DNA of 64,000 nucleotides from G965250275 sp965250275 (GTDB lineage Bacteria > Pseudomonadota > Alphaproteobacteria > Rhodobacterales > Rhodobacteraceae), in the NCBI GenBank assembly GCA_965250275.1, contig OZ252297.1:930001-994000 (forward strand), given 5' to 3'. Positions within the stretch are counted from its first letter, which is position 1. Each line of letters opens with the position of its first letter. The notes under the pieces were generated by a model that did not search any database, was not told the DNA's origin, and was given only the letters and a program-made list of their open reading frames with translations. This document shows positions 8,043 to 16,630 of this stretch, one piece after another. Both the position numbers and the translations under genes were made by a program.

Positions 8043-8944
8043 GAGTTGTGTTCATGGGTACACCCGACTTTTCGGTGCCGGTGCTGGAGGCGCTCGTTGA
8101 GGCTGGTCACGAGGTGGTGGCCGTCTATTGCCAGCCACCACGCCCGTCCGGACGCGGGAAAAAAACGCGCCCCTCTCCGGTGCAGGCGCGCGCGGCCGAA
8201 TTGGGATTGCCCGTGCACCATCCAACGAGTCTGAAGGAACCCGGGCCTCAGGCGGATTTTGCAGCTTTGGACGCGGATGTCGCGGTGGTTGTTGCGTATG
8301 GGTTGATCCTGCCAAGCGCGGTTTTGACTGCGCCCCGGCATGGATGCCTGAACATTCATGCAAGCTTCCTGCCGCGGTGGCGCGGGGCCGCACCGATTCA
8401 TCGTGCGATAATGGCAGGCGATCGGGAGACCGGGGTTTGCATCATGCAAATGGAGCAAGGTCTGGACACAGGTCCTGTGCTTCTGCGCGATGCGACAGTC
8501 ATCGGCGACGAAGAAACGACGGGTATGCTGCACGACAGGCTGTCCGCCATGGGCGCTGACCTGATCGTCGAGGCTCTGGACCGTCTGCCGGAGCTCACGG
8601 CGGAAGCTCAACCGGAGGACGGCGTGACCTACGCCGCAAAGATAGACAAAGCCGAAGCACAAATCGATTGGAGCCGGCCAGCAGAGGAAGTGGACCGCCT
8701 CATCCGGGGCCTCTCTCCCTTTCCCGGCGCATGGTTTGAGATGGACGGCACGCGCGTAAAAGTTCTGGCGTCGCGCGTGGTCACCGGGCAAGCTGCACCG
8801 GGCACGGTATTGGATGCGGATCTGAGCGTGGCATGCGGAGCAGGCGCAGTGCAGCTGACACGTTTGCAGCGTGCTGGCAAAGGCGCCCAAGACGCCGCCG
8901 AATTCTTGCGTGGCCTGCCGGTGCCCGAAGGCACACAATTATAG
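8039..8944 (+). CDS. fmt: Methionyl-tRNA formyltransferase
   Basis: It transfers a formyl group from 10-formyl-tetrahydrofolate to Met-tRNAi, and so makes the substrate that deformylase later trims. At 301 residues it has the start MRVVFMGTPDFSVPVLEAL, the catalytic-region motif NIHASFLPRWRGAAPIHRAI, and the C-terminal OB-like domain from about residue 205. It is the last gene of the def cluster, with an ATGA overlap to the third copy. The length and order are standard for Rhodobacterales. Confidence 0.96.
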   Translation: MRVVFMGTPDFSVPVLEALVEAGHEVVAVYCQPPRPSGRGKKTRPSPVQARAAELGLPVHHPTSLKEPGPQADFAALDADVAVVVAYGLILPSAVLTAPRHGCLNIHASFLPRWRGAAPIHRAIMAGDRETGVCIMQMEQGLDTGPVLLRDATVIGDEETTGMLHDRLSAMGADLIVEALDRLPELTAEAQPEDGVTYAAKIDKAEAQIDWSRPAEEVDRLIRGLSPFPGAWFEMDGTRVKVLASRVVTGQAAPGTVLDADLSVACGAGAVQLTRLQRAGKGAQDAAEFLRGLPVPEGTQL

Positions 8945-8954
8945 GGGCAAACCC

Positions 8955-9191
8955 ATGTTCTTGACCATGATGGGCACGGTCGTGATCGCCGGAATTGTCG
9001 GGTATGTTTCCGAGAAGACCGGCTGGACCCACAATGGTATCCTCCCGTCGATCATCATATGCGTCGGGGGAGCCTTTTTGTTTTTCTTCGTGCGGCTGAT
9101 GTTTGGGTTCGGTTTCAATAGTCCGGGCCTGAACGCGGTTGTGTCGTCGATCGGGGCGTTGATCATCGTTCCATTCCACTGGCGGAGGTGA
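8955..9191 (+). CDS. Small inner-membrane protein, GlsB/YeaQ/YmgE-like
   Basis: A 78-residue protein with two or three hydrophobic segments (about 1-20, 28-48 and 58-75) and glycine-rich helices. It starts MFLTMMGTVVIAGIVGYVSEK and resembles the transglycosylase-associated GlsB/YeaQ/YmgE small membrane protein group, although the match is loose. It follows fmt by 10 bases and precedes a second small membrane protein by 3 bases, so the two probably form a pair. No function is established for this pair. Confidence 0.68.
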   Translation: MFLTMMGTVVIAGIVGYVSEKTGWTHNGILPSIIICVGGAFLFFFVRLMFGFGFNSPGLNAVVSSIGALIIVPFHWRR

Positions 9192-9194
9192 ACC

Positions 9195-9431
9195 ATGCCG
9201 ATTATCGCCCTCATCATCATTGGTGCCGCCGCTGGTTTTTTGGCGACGCGGATCATGAAAGTGGAAGCCAATATTCCCACCACCATGCTGATCGGAATTG
9301 TCGGCGCGATCATCGGGGGATTGGTACTGCGCTTTCTCAGCACTGTGATGGGCGCGATGGCAGGTTTTGTCGGGGCGGTGCTTGGCGCATTGCTGCTGGT
9401 CTGGCTTTGGAAGACCTATTTTAAGAAATGA
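9195..9431 (+). CDS. Small glycine-rich membrane protein, GlsB/YeaQ/YmgE-like
   Basis: A 78-residue, very hydrophobic protein with helix-packing glycine patterns (IIIGAAAGFLATRIMK, GIVGAIIGGLVLRF, GFVGAVLGALLLVWLW) and a short basic tail. This is typical of the GlsB/YeaQ/YmgE family of small stress-linked membrane proteins. It starts three bases after the preceding small membrane gene. It ends four bases from the converging TRIC-family gene, and no terminator is visible between them. Confidence 0.7.
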   Translation: MPIIALIIIGAAAGFLATRIMKVEANIPTTMLIGIVGAIIGGLVLRFLSTVMGAMAGFVGAVLGALLLVWLWKTYFKK

Positions 9432-9435
9432 AAGC

Positions 9436-10059
9436 TCACTTGCGAGGCGGGCGGCTTTTGTAGACGGGCAGCCGCCACCCAAAAGCCAGGGATCCAGCCC
9501 TCAACAACCAGCAGATTAGGGCGCCTGCGCCCAAGCTGATCAGGCGCTCTACACCGAGTTCGTCCAGCAACACGGACGTGAGCGCGCCCGCAAGCGCAGC
9601 AGATGCGTACAACTCTCCTTGTTTGAGAACGAGCGGGATTTCCCCGACCACCACGTCGCGCATCAACCCGCCCAGGCAACAGGTTGCCATGCCCATCAGC
9701 ACAACGATCAAAGGCGGCTGGTTCAAAGCAAGTGCCGCCCCTGTTCCGGCGGCAAGAGCGACGGCCAGGGCGAAGCTGTCGAGCCAGAGCAACCATCGAT
9801 ACCTGCTTTCAACCAGATGCGCTGTGAAGAAGACCAGAACCGCAGCACCTGTGGCCAGTGCGATGTAGCCCGGTTGGGTCATCCAGAAGACCGGGGTGCG
9901 ATCCAGCAATACATCCCGGACGGTGCCGCCGCCAACGCCGGTGAGACAGGCGACAAAGGCAAACCCCGCCAGATCGAGTTGCGCTCTGCTGGCCACCAAC
10001 GCGCCGGTGAGCGCGAAGATCATCACCGAGCCATAATCAAGCAGCGCGAGTGGGTTCAT
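9436..10059 (-). CDS. Trimeric intracellular cation channel family protein (UPF0126/YicG)
   Basis: A 207-residue polytopic membrane protein made of two homologous halves with glycine motifs. The first half has FVACLTGVGGGTVRDVLLDRTPVFWM. The second has MATCCLGGLMRDVVVGEIPLVL. These GGGxxRD and GGxxRD repeats are the hallmark of the bacterial TRIC/YicG family. The start overlaps the stop of rnhA (ATGA). It is probably the last gene of the ispH-rnhA transcript. The physiological ion is not known from sequence. Confidence 0.86.
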   Translation of the reverse strand: MNPLALLDYGSVMIFALTGALVASRAQLDLAGFAFVACLTGVGGGTVRDVLLDRTPVFWMTQPGYIALATGAAVLVFFTAHLVESRYRWLLWLDSFALAVALAAGTGAALALNQPPLIVVLMGMATCCLGGLMRDVVVGEIPLVLKQGELYASAALAGALTSVLLDELGVERLISLGAGALICWLLRAGSLAFGWRLPVYKSRPPRK

Positions 10060-10523
10060 CGCGCCGGCGTCGCGGTCTTGAAGGGCTTCATGCCATCCCT
10101 GGCAAGCGCGTCGGCGCGTTCGTTCTCAGGATGCCCGGCGTGTCCCTTGACCCATTCCCATGTGACCTGATGATGTGCTTGTGCGGTGTCCAGTCGCTGC
10201 CAGAGTTCAGCGTTCTTCACCGGCTTTTTGGCTGCGGTTTTCCACCCGTTCTTTTTCCATCCGTGAATCCAGCTGGTCACACCATTCTTCACGTATTGGC
10301 TGTCGGTTACGATCGTGATCGCGGAAGAACGATCCAGCGTTTCCAGCGCTGTGATCGCGGCCATCAATTCCATCTGATTGTTAGTGGTCAGCGGTGCTCC
10401 ACCCGACAACTCGCGCTCCTTGATGACGTCGGCGCCAGACTTGGCCTGCAAGACAACGCCCCAGCCTCCCGGACCGGGATTGCCGGAGCACGCTCCATCC
10501 GTAAATGCAATCAGGTCAGGCAT
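10056..10523 (-). CDS. rnhA: Ribonuclease HI
   Basis: It degrades RNA in RNA-DNA hybrids and acts in primer removal and R-loop clearance. The 155 residues carry the catalytic carboxylates in FTDGACSGNPGPGGWG, MELMAAITALE and TDSQYV, and the handle region WIHGWKKNGWKTAAKKPVKN. The N-terminal start PDLIAFTDG is normal. It overlaps the upstream methyltransferase by eight bases and the downstream TRIC gene by four, so it sits inside a tightly packed operon that also holds ispH. Confidence 0.95.
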   Translation of the reverse strand: MPDLIAFTDGACSGNPGPGGWGVVLQAKSGADVIKERELSGGAPLTTNNQMELMAAITALETLDRSSAITIVTDSQYVKNGVTSWIHGWKKNGWKTAAKKPVKNAELWQRLDTAQAHHQVTWEWVKGHAGHPENERADALARDGMKPFKTATPAR

Positions 10524-11109
10524 CGGCGCGCATCACGATCCAGTCCGCCATGACGCCGTCCAAACCCCGGCTTGTGCCAAAGTCACGGAATGTCGGGGTG
10601 AAGCCCGCATCGGTCAGAACCGTCTCCAGCTCGGTCTCGGTGTAGTAGGTGTATTGTCGCCCAATCCCGTCACGTTTTGAACCGTCGCCAAGCTTCAGCC
10701 CGATGTGGAAAACACCGTTCGGTCGCAACGCTTTATGCAGTGCACCCAAATGCCGGGGCATGTCGGCGCGCGCCGCGTGCAGCAAACTGAAATTCGCCCA
10801 GATGCCATCGTAAAGGGCGTCACCGGTGATTTCGTTGAATGTCGCCTGCCATGCGGTCACGCCGGGCTGCCGTGCAGCAAGAGCGACCATTTCGGCAGAC
10901 GCGTCGGTGGCATCGACCGTGAAGCCTGTGGCTGCCATCTGGCCGGCGGCAACCCCCGGGCCGCACCCCAGGTCGAGAAGGCGTCCGCCCGGGTGACAGG
11001 CTGTGAGAAACCCCTCGAGATAGGGGTCAGCTTTGGCCTCGCGTTCGACAAGCCCAGCATATTCCGATGCCTTGGCGTCATACACGGCTATGGTTTCTTT
11101 GTCGCTCAC
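10516..11109 (-). CDS. Class I SAM-dependent methyltransferase
   Basis: A Rossmann-fold methyltransferase of 197 residues. Motif I is LLDLGCGPGVAAGQMA, the acidic ribose-binding position is in DATDASAEMV, and motif IV-like FSLLHAAR follows. It is closest to the UbiE/Tam-like small-molecule group, but the substrate is unknown. The start is the GTG at 11109 (VSDKETIAVYD), which overlaps the stop of the upstream gene as GTGA. The longer open frame adds residues unlike the family. Confidence 0.83.
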   Translation of the reverse strand: MSDKETIAVYDAKASEYAGLVEREAKADPYLEGFLTACHPGGRLLDLGCGPGVAAGQMAATGFTVDATDASAEMVALAARQPGVTAWQATFNEITGDALYDGIWANFSLLHAARADMPRHLGALHKALRPNGVFHIGLKLGDGSKRDGIGRQYTYYTETELETVLTDAGFTPTFRDFGTSRGLDGVMADWIVMRADA

Positions 11110-11567
11110 AGGAACACTCCAACAGCAAGGCAGAGAACAACGACAATTGTGAGCAACACGCGCAGCGGAACCCACCATTCGGGCGTCAGTCCCCAGCGGG
11201 CAAATGCCAGGTCAAGCAGCAACAATCCGGCAAATCCAAAGATCAGGTTGGTTCCGGCACTGACGGGTCCGCCGCCGGTCATGAAGAAAGCCCAGAGAGC
11301 CGGGATTACCGACAGCGCGTATCCAATTGCCGCCTGCGCTCCTTCCGCTCTTGTCGCGAAGCCCCAAAGGACGCCGGACATGAAACTGAGAATGATCGAC
11401 CCATAAAACAGTTGAACATAGGGGCCCACAAATCTGGGGCCCAAAGTCGAGGCACCCCAGCTTTGTAGCGGGTCATTCAGGTAGGTGGCCGCGCCCCACA
11501 AAAAAGGGATCAGGCCTGCAAGACCCAGCATCAGTGGCGCTGCGGGGATCCTGCTCAACATGGGCAC
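11106..11567 (-). CDS. DUF3429 family membrane protein
   Basis: A 153-residue inner-membrane protein with about five hydrophobic segments. It has the DUF3429 pattern: APLMLGLAGLIPFLWGA near the start, YGSIILSFMSGVLWGFA in the middle, and PALWAFFM in the second half. Its biochemical role is unknown. It lies 47 bases downstream of ispH and is coupled to the methyltransferase by overlap. Confidence 0.82.
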   Translation of the reverse strand: MPMLSRIPAAPLMLGLAGLIPFLWGAATYLNDPLQSWGASTLGPRFVGPYVQLFYGSIILSFMSGVLWGFATRAEGAQAAIGYALSVIPALWAFFMTGGGPVSAGTNLIFGFAGLLLLDLAFARWGLTPEWWVPLRVLLTIVVVLCLAVGVFL

Positions 11568-11614
11568 CCTGTCGGGTCGTGTTCATATGCGGTCATGTTG
11601 GCACTTAGAGCGCG

Positions 11615-12565
11615 TCAAGCCGGTTCGCGCAACACTCTGGGCACTTTGAATTCCACGTTTTCGACCGCGGTCTCCACGGTCTCGACTGAGACGTCAAAGC
11701 GCGCGCCAACGGCGTCGAGCACCTCGTGTATCAACTCTTCCGGCGCGCTGGCCCCCGCGGTAACACCGAGGCTGGCAATCCCCTCCAGAGCGCGCCAGTC
11801 GATATCGGTGGCCCGCTGAACCAGCTGAGCATAAGAACAGCCGGCGCGACGGCCGACCTCGACCAATCGCTTTGAATTCGAGGAATTCGGGGCGCCGACC
11901 ACCAGCATTGCCTCTGTCTTGGGCGCCATCGCCTTGACTGCTTCCTGCCGGTTGGTGGTGGCATAGCAGATGTCTTCTTTATGAGGCCCGACAATGGCCG
12001 GAAACCGCGCGCGCAACGCCTCAACCACGTCCGCCGTATCGTCGACGCTGAGCGTGGTCTGAGTGACATATGCCAGTCGTTCGGGGTCCCGTGGTGTAAC
12101 CGCAGCAACATCTCCAACGGTTTCGACCAGCAACACGTCACCTTCCGGTAACTGCCCCATCGTGCCTACGGTCTCGGGGTGGCCTTTGTGGCCGATCATG
12201 ATCATTTGCAAACCTTTGTCCGCATGGCGCTGTGCCTCGATATGGACTTTACTGACCAACGGGCAGGTTGCGTCGACATAGACAAGCTGGCGTCGCTCCG
12301 CTTCCGCGGGAACCGATTTCGGAACACCATGTGCGGAGAAAATCACCGGGCGGTCTTCGGGGCATTCGTCGAGGGTTTCGACAAACACGGCGCCGCGTGC
12401 CCGCAATCCATCCACCACGAATTTGTTGTGGACGATTTCATGGCGCACGTAGATGGGTGCGCCCCATTTCTCGAGCGCCATCTCGACGATCTTGATTGCA
12501 CGATCTACGCCTGCACAAAACCCGCGCGGTGCGGCCAGATAAAGCGTCAGGGGCGGCTTGCTCAT
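11615..12565 (-). CDS. ispH: 4-hydroxy-3-methylbut-2-enyl diphosphate reductase
   Basis: The last enzyme of the MEP isoprenoid pathway, an iron-sulfur protein that makes IPP and DMAPP. In 316 residues the three cluster-binding cysteines appear in APRGFCAGVDRAI, DATCPLVSKVH and GAPNSSNSKRL-adjacent NRQEAV/CYATTN motifs. The start at 12565 has AAGGAG nine bases upstream. It heads the minus-strand set DUF3429, methyltransferase, rnhA and TRIC. Confidence 0.96.
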   Translation of the reverse strand: MSKPPLTLYLAAPRGFCAGVDRAIKIVEMALEKWGAPIYVRHEIVHNKFVVDGLRARGAVFVETLDECPEDRPVIFSAHGVPKSVPAEAERRQLVYVDATCPLVSKVHIEAQRHADKGLQMIMIGHKGHPETVGTMGQLPEGDVLLVETVGDVAAVTPRDPERLAYVTQTTLSVDDTADVVEALRARFPAIVGPHKEDICYATTNRQEAVKAMAPKTEAMLVVGAPNSSNSKRLVEVGRRAGCSYAQLVQRATDIDWRALEGIASLGVTAGASAPEELIHEVLDAVGARFDVSVETVETAVENVEFKVPRVLREPA

Positions 12566-12672
12566 GTACAGTCTCCTTCCGCTCAGAGGTAAGGCTTTCC
12601 CCCGCGTCGGTCCAGAGCGTTTGCCGCCTGCAACTTAGGGCGGTTTGGCACAGTCCAAGGCCAAACGACGAT

Positions 12673-12694
12673 AAGGCCGGCAATCGCCGGCCTT
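12673..12694 (-). terminator. GC-rich hairpin downstream of the NYN gene
   Basis: A perfect 9-bp stem (AAGGCCGGC / GCCGGCCTT) with an AATC loop lies 29 bases past the stop of the minus-strand NYN-domain gene. The following bases are not a strong T-run, so it may be a weak terminator or an mRNA 3'-end stabiliser. Confidence 0.45.
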
Positions 12695-12722
12695 AGTCAT
12701 TCTTGGAGTGTTCTGTTGGGCG

Positions 12723-13292
12723 CTATTTTACCGCCACGGCGACATTCCGTTCGGGTTGCACCTCGCGTGGGGGGCGTCCGATCACTTCCTTAAGCTCTTC
12801 AAGCTCAATGAAGTTGTCTGCCTGACGCCGGAGATCATCCGAAATCATGGGCGGCTGGCTGCGTATGGTCGACACAACTGAGACGCGCACGCCTTGCCGT
12901 TGCAAACTTTCGACCAGTGGTCGAAAATCGCCATCCCCTGAAAACAGGACGATGTGGTCCACACGCGGCGCAAGCTCCATGGCATCCACCGCAAGCTCGA
13001 TGTCCATGTTGCCCTTGACCTTCCGACGCCCCATGCTGTCGGTGTACTCCTTGGCCGGCTTTGTCACCATTGTGAAACCATTGTAGTGTAGCCAGTCGAC
13101 CAAAGGCCGAATCGGAGAGTATTCGTCGTTTTCAAGCAGGGCCGTGTAATAGAAGGCACGCAAGAGTTTCCCGCGCCGCATAAATTCCTGGCGCAGAAGT
13201 TTGTAGTCGATATCGAATCCCAGAGCTTTGGCGGCGGCATAAAGATTCGAACCGTCGATGAACAGCGCAAGCCGTTCGTCCTTATAAAACAT
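12723..13292 (-). CDS. NYN domain protein (LabA/DUF88 family, putative RNase)
   Basis: A PIN-like NYN-domain protein of 189 residues. The acidic pocket is visible in LFIDGSNLYAAAKALG, MDIELAVDAMEL and LFSGDGDFRPLVESLQ. The family is thought to act as metal-dependent nucleases on RNA. The last 25 residues (ELKEVIGRPP and onward) are a low-complexity tail. It is divergent from folK with 138 bases between. The substrate is unknown. Confidence 0.85.
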   Translation of the reverse strand: MFYKDERLALFIDGSNLYAAAKALGFDIDYKLLRQEFMRRGKLLRAFYYTALLENDEYSPIRPLVDWLHYNGFTMVTKPAKEYTDSMGRRKVKGNMDIELAVDAMELAPRVDHIVLFSGDGDFRPLVESLQRQGVRVSVVSTIRSQPPMISDDLRRQADNFIELEELKEVIGRPPREVQPERNVAVAVK

Positions 13293-13430
13293 TCAATTTT
13301 CCTTCCGACGGACCGACATTGCGCGTGGAGTTCCGTGAGTGAGTGCTTAAAATACGCGCGTCGGCAAAAAGTAAGATAGGGCATCTGGCATGGTCCGCAA
13401 GTCGTTTGCTACGTCAATTCCGGTCCATAA

Positions 13431-14000
13431 ATGACCGGATTCCGGACAATTGCCCTGGTTGCCCTCGGCGCCAACCTCGATTCACATGTCGGGGGGCCAA
13501 CAGAAACACTGATCTGTGCCATCGGTGCCCTGTGTGATTCGTCCCGGCAACTGCAGGCGGTCAGCCGGTTCTACAGCACACCATGTTTCCCGGTGGGCGC
13601 AGGTCCGGATTATGTCAATGCCGTTGTTTTAATGGGAACAAATCTGTCTGCGACTGCTTTTCTGGACGGGCTGCATGATGTTGAGGCGAACTTCGGCCGC
13701 ATGCGTGCTCAGCGTTGGGGGCAGCGGACGTTGGACCTGGACGTCATTGCGTTTGGCGACACTGTCCTGCCTGATGAATCCACACAAACCGAATGGCGAA
13801 ATCTCGCGCATGAGGCCCAGATCGAAGCCGTTCCCGGTGAGTTGATCCTGCCGCATCCCCGTGTGCAGGACCGTGGTTTTGTCCTTGTGCCACTTTTGGA
13901 TGTCGCGCCCGACTGGGTCCACCCGGTTACAGGGCAAACCGCCACGGAAATGCTTGCAGCGCTTGCGCCGGACGAAATTGCGCAAATTCGCCCGCTTTGA
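13431..14000 (+). CDS. folK: Hydroxymethyl-dihydropteridine pyrophosphokinase (HPPK)
   Basis: It catalyses pyrophosphate transfer from ATP to 6-hydroxymethyl-dihydropterin in folate synthesis. The 189 residues contain VALGANLDSH at the start, the catalytic motif RWGQRTLDLDVIAFG, and LILPHPRVQDRGFVLVPLLDVAP. An insertion of about 20 residues after the DLDVIAFG loop (TQTEWRNLAHEAQIEA region) makes it longer than the E. coli enzyme, as is common in this order. It is followed by rpoZ. Confidence 0.93.
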   Translation: MTGFRTIALVALGANLDSHVGGPTETLICAIGALCDSSRQLQAVSRFYSTPCFPVGAGPDYVNAVVLMGTNLSATAFLDGLHDVEANFGRMRAQRWGQRTLDLDVIAFGDTVLPDESTQTEWRNLAHEAQIEAVPGELILPHPRVQDRGFVLVPLLDVAPDWVHPVTGQTATEMLAALAPDEIAQIRPL

Positions 14001-14092
14001 GCAGGCCTTGAGGACTTTCTGCGCTTGTCAAGCACAAGATTCGGCATTAGGTAACGCTCTCCGATCCACTTCCCTAGCTGGAGTTTGTGCTT

Positions 14093-14446
14093 ATGGCCCG
14101 CGTGACGGTCGAAGACTGCGTTGATAAAGTGCCCAACAGGTTTGAACTGGTGATGCTCGCTGCACACCGGGCGCGGGAAATATCCGCAGGTGCCGCGATT
14201 ACTGTGGACCGTGACAATGACAAGAACCCGGTGGTGTCTCTTCGCGAGATCGCCGACGAGACGCAGAGCGCCGACGAGTTGCGCGAACGTTTGATCGAAA
14301 GCAACCAAAACCAGATCGAAGTGGACGAGCCCGAAGAGGATTCGATGGCCCTTCTGATGGGCGCTGAATCCGACAAGCCGGCAGACGATGATTTGTCCGA
14401 AGAGAAACTTCTGCGTGCGCTGATGGAGGCGCAGGGCCAGGGCTGA
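14093..14446 (+). CDS. rpoZ: RNA polymerase omega subunit
   Basis: A 117-residue omega subunit, which helps assemble RNA polymerase and forms part of the ppGpp-binding surface. It starts MARVTVEDCVDKVPNRFELV, has the LAAHRAREISAGA helix, and ends in an acidic tail typical of alphaproteobacteria. It precedes the (p)ppGpp synthetase gene by 18 bases, the usual linkage. Confidence 0.95.
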   Translation: MARVTVEDCVDKVPNRFELVMLAAHRAREISAGAAITVDRDNDKNPVVSLREIADETQSADELRERLIESNQNQIEVDEPEEDSMALLMGAESDKPADDDLSEEKLLRALMEAQGQG

Positions 14447-14464
14447 GTTTAGGATGCGGACCGG

Positions 14465-16597
14465 ATGATTGCAGCTGACGATCTGATTGCGCTGGTCCGC
14501 ATTTACAACCCGAAAACGAATGCACAGCGACTTGCCGAGGCTTATGCTTTTGGCAAGGCTATGCATGAAGGCCAGACCCGGCACTCGGGAGAGCCTTACT
14601 TCTCTCATCCTGTTGCGGTTGCCGCCATCCTGACGGAGCAGCGGCTGGACGATGCAACCATCATCACCGCGCTGTTGCACGACACGATCGAGGACACCAA
14701 AGCCTCTTACGGCGAAGTGGCCAAACGCTTCGGCGAGGAGGTTGCCGTACTGGTCGATGGTGTGACCAAGCTGACCAATCTGCAACTCAGCAGCAATGAA
14801 ACGCGGCAGGCCGAGAATTTCCGCAAACTGTTTATGGCGATGTCCAAGGATTTGCGGGTCATCCTCGTTAAACTTGCGGACCGACTGCACAACATGCGGA
14901 CCATCAAAGCGATGCGCCCGGAAAAGCAGGCTCAGAAAGCCCGCGAAACCATGGACATTTATGCGCCTCTGGCGGGCCGCATGGGGATGCAGTGGATGCG
15001 CGAAGAGCTGGAGGATCTGTCGTTCCGCGTGCTTAATCCCGAGGGGCGGCAATCCATCATCCGGCGCTTTATCACCCTCCAGCGTGAAACCGGCGACGTG
15101 ATTCACCGGATCACCGGCGATATGCGCCATGAACTGGAAAAGGCGGATATCACCGCAGAGGTCTTTGGTCGCGCCAAGAAACCGTATTCGATCTGGCGCA
15201 AGATGCAGGAAAAGGATCAGGGGTTTTCGCGATTGTCCGACATCTACGGATTCCGGATCATCACCGCGAACGAAGAGGATTGCTATCGGACACTTGGTGC
15301 GATTCACCAGCGCTGGCGTGCCGTGCCGGGGCGGTTTAAGGACTATATCAGTCAACCTAAGACCAACGGCTACAGATCGATTCACACAACAGTGTCCGGG
15401 CGCGATGGCAAGCGCGTTGAGGTTCAAATCCGAACCCGCCAGATGCACGACGTTGCTGAAACAGGCGTTGCCGCGCACTGGTCGTATCGCGATGGTGTGC
15501 GGTCGGAGAACCCCTTTGCCGTTGATCCGGCAAAATGGATCTCGGGCCTGACCGAGCAGTTTGACGCAGAAGAGGATCACGAAGATTTCCTCGAAGCGGT
15601 CAAGCTGGAGATGTATTCTGATCAGGTCTTTTGCTTCACTCCGAAGGGGGACGTCGTCAAACTGCCTCGCGGTGCGACGCCGATCGACTACGCCTATGCC
15701 ATTCATACACGCATCGGTGGGGCCTGCGTCGGGGCAAAGGTGGATGGGATTCGTGTACCGCTCTGGACACGCCTCAAGAATGGTCAGTCGGTTGAGATCA
15801 TTACCGCTGAAGGACAGACACCGCAGGTCAGCTGGCTGGAGATCGCCACCACGGGAAAGGCCAAGACTGCAATCCGCCGCGCGCTTCGGGAGGTTGATCG
15901 GGGCCGGTTCATCAAGCTTGGACACGAACTGGCACGTGCCGCGTTCGAGCATGTCGGGCGCAAGGCCACCGACAAGGCGCTCGATACAGCCGCCAAGCAT
16001 CTGCGGTTCAAGGACCGCGACGAACTTCTGGCACGATTGGGAAGTGCCGAACTGACCGCGCATGATGTGGTTCAGGCGGTGTATCCCAAACTGGCGCCAG
16101 ATGAGGGCGACGCCATCTCGCCGCGGCGCGCTGTTATTGGTCTCCAGCCTGGGCAATCCTTTGATCGGGCGCCCTGCTGCCAACCCTTGCCCGGTGAGCG
16201 GATTATCGGGATCACGTTCCGGGGCAAGGGGGTCGTCGTACACTCTATCGATTGTGATCGGTTGGCAGAGTACGAGGATCAGCCGGACCGCTGGGTCGAT
16301 CTGCATTGGCACTCGGGAACGCACCCCGCCGTTTATGGGGCGACGCTCGATCTGACGATCGGCAACGATGCGGGCGTTCTGGGGCGAATTTGCACATTGA
16401 TTGGGGAAAAGAAGGCCAATATCTCCGATCTCGAGTTTGTTGATCGGAAACCGGACTACTACCGCCTATACATCAACGTAGAACTGCGGGATGTGGAACA
16501 ACTGCACTCGCTGATGTTGATGCTGGAAGCCGAGAGCGATGTGGCCGCGGTCGACCGATATCGGGAGAAGGCCAAGGTGACCGCCGCGGCTGTCTGA
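14465..16597 (+). CDS. Bifunctional (p)ppGpp synthetase/hydrolase (Rel/SpoT)
   Basis: The stringent-response enzyme, 710 residues, with all expected domains in order. The HD hydrolase is at about 25-180 with HDTIEDT. The synthetase is at about 230-345 with GFRIITANEEDCYRTLG and QPKTNGYRSIHTTV. TGS is at about 385-445 with FCFTPKGDVVKLPRGATPIDY. A C-terminal ACT domain lies at about 635-705. The HD residues are intact, so it should both make and degrade (p)ppGpp. It is probably the sole long Rel of the cell. A long antisense frame over it is only a codon shadow. Confidence 0.96.
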   Translation: MIAADDLIALVRIYNPKTNAQRLAEAYAFGKAMHEGQTRHSGEPYFSHPVAVAAILTEQRLDDATIITALLHDTIEDTKASYGEVAKRFGEEVAVLVDGVTKLTNLQLSSNETRQAENFRKLFMAMSKDLRVILVKLADRLHNMRTIKAMRPEKQAQKARETMDIYAPLAGRMGMQWMREELEDLSFRVLNPEGRQSIIRRFITLQRETGDVIHRITGDMRHELEKADITAEVFGRAKKPYSIWRKMQEKDQGFSRLSDIYGFRIITANEEDCYRTLGAIHQRWRAVPGRFKDYISQPKTNGYRSIHTTVSGRDGKRVEVQIRTRQMHDVAETGVAAHWSYRDGVRSENPFAVDPAKWISGLTEQFDAEEDHEDFLEAVKLEMYSDQVFCFTPKGDVVKLPRGATPIDYAYAIHTRIGGACVGAKVDGIRVPLWTRLKNGQSVEIITAEGQTPQVSWLEIATTGKAKTAIRRALREVDRGRFIKLGHELARAAFEHVGRKATDKALDTAAKHLRFKDRDELLARLGSAELTAHDVVQAVYPKLAPDEGDAISPRRAVIGLQPGQSFDRAPCCQPLPGERIIGITFRGKGVVVHSIDCDRLAEYEDQPDRWVDLHWHSGTHPAVYGATLDLTIGNDAGVLGRICTLIGEKKANISDLEFVDRKPDYYRLYINVELRDVEQLHSLMLMLEAESDVAAVDRYREKAKVTAAAV

Positions 16598-16630
16598 GAG
16601 TGAGCCGGAACGAAAGGGAACGTTCTATTG

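Noticed and set aside
13709..16324. 871-codon open frame on the minus strand over folK, rpoZ and rel
   Set aside because: It is antisense to three well-supported genes, has no recognisable domain, and arises from their G+C-rich third-position pattern.
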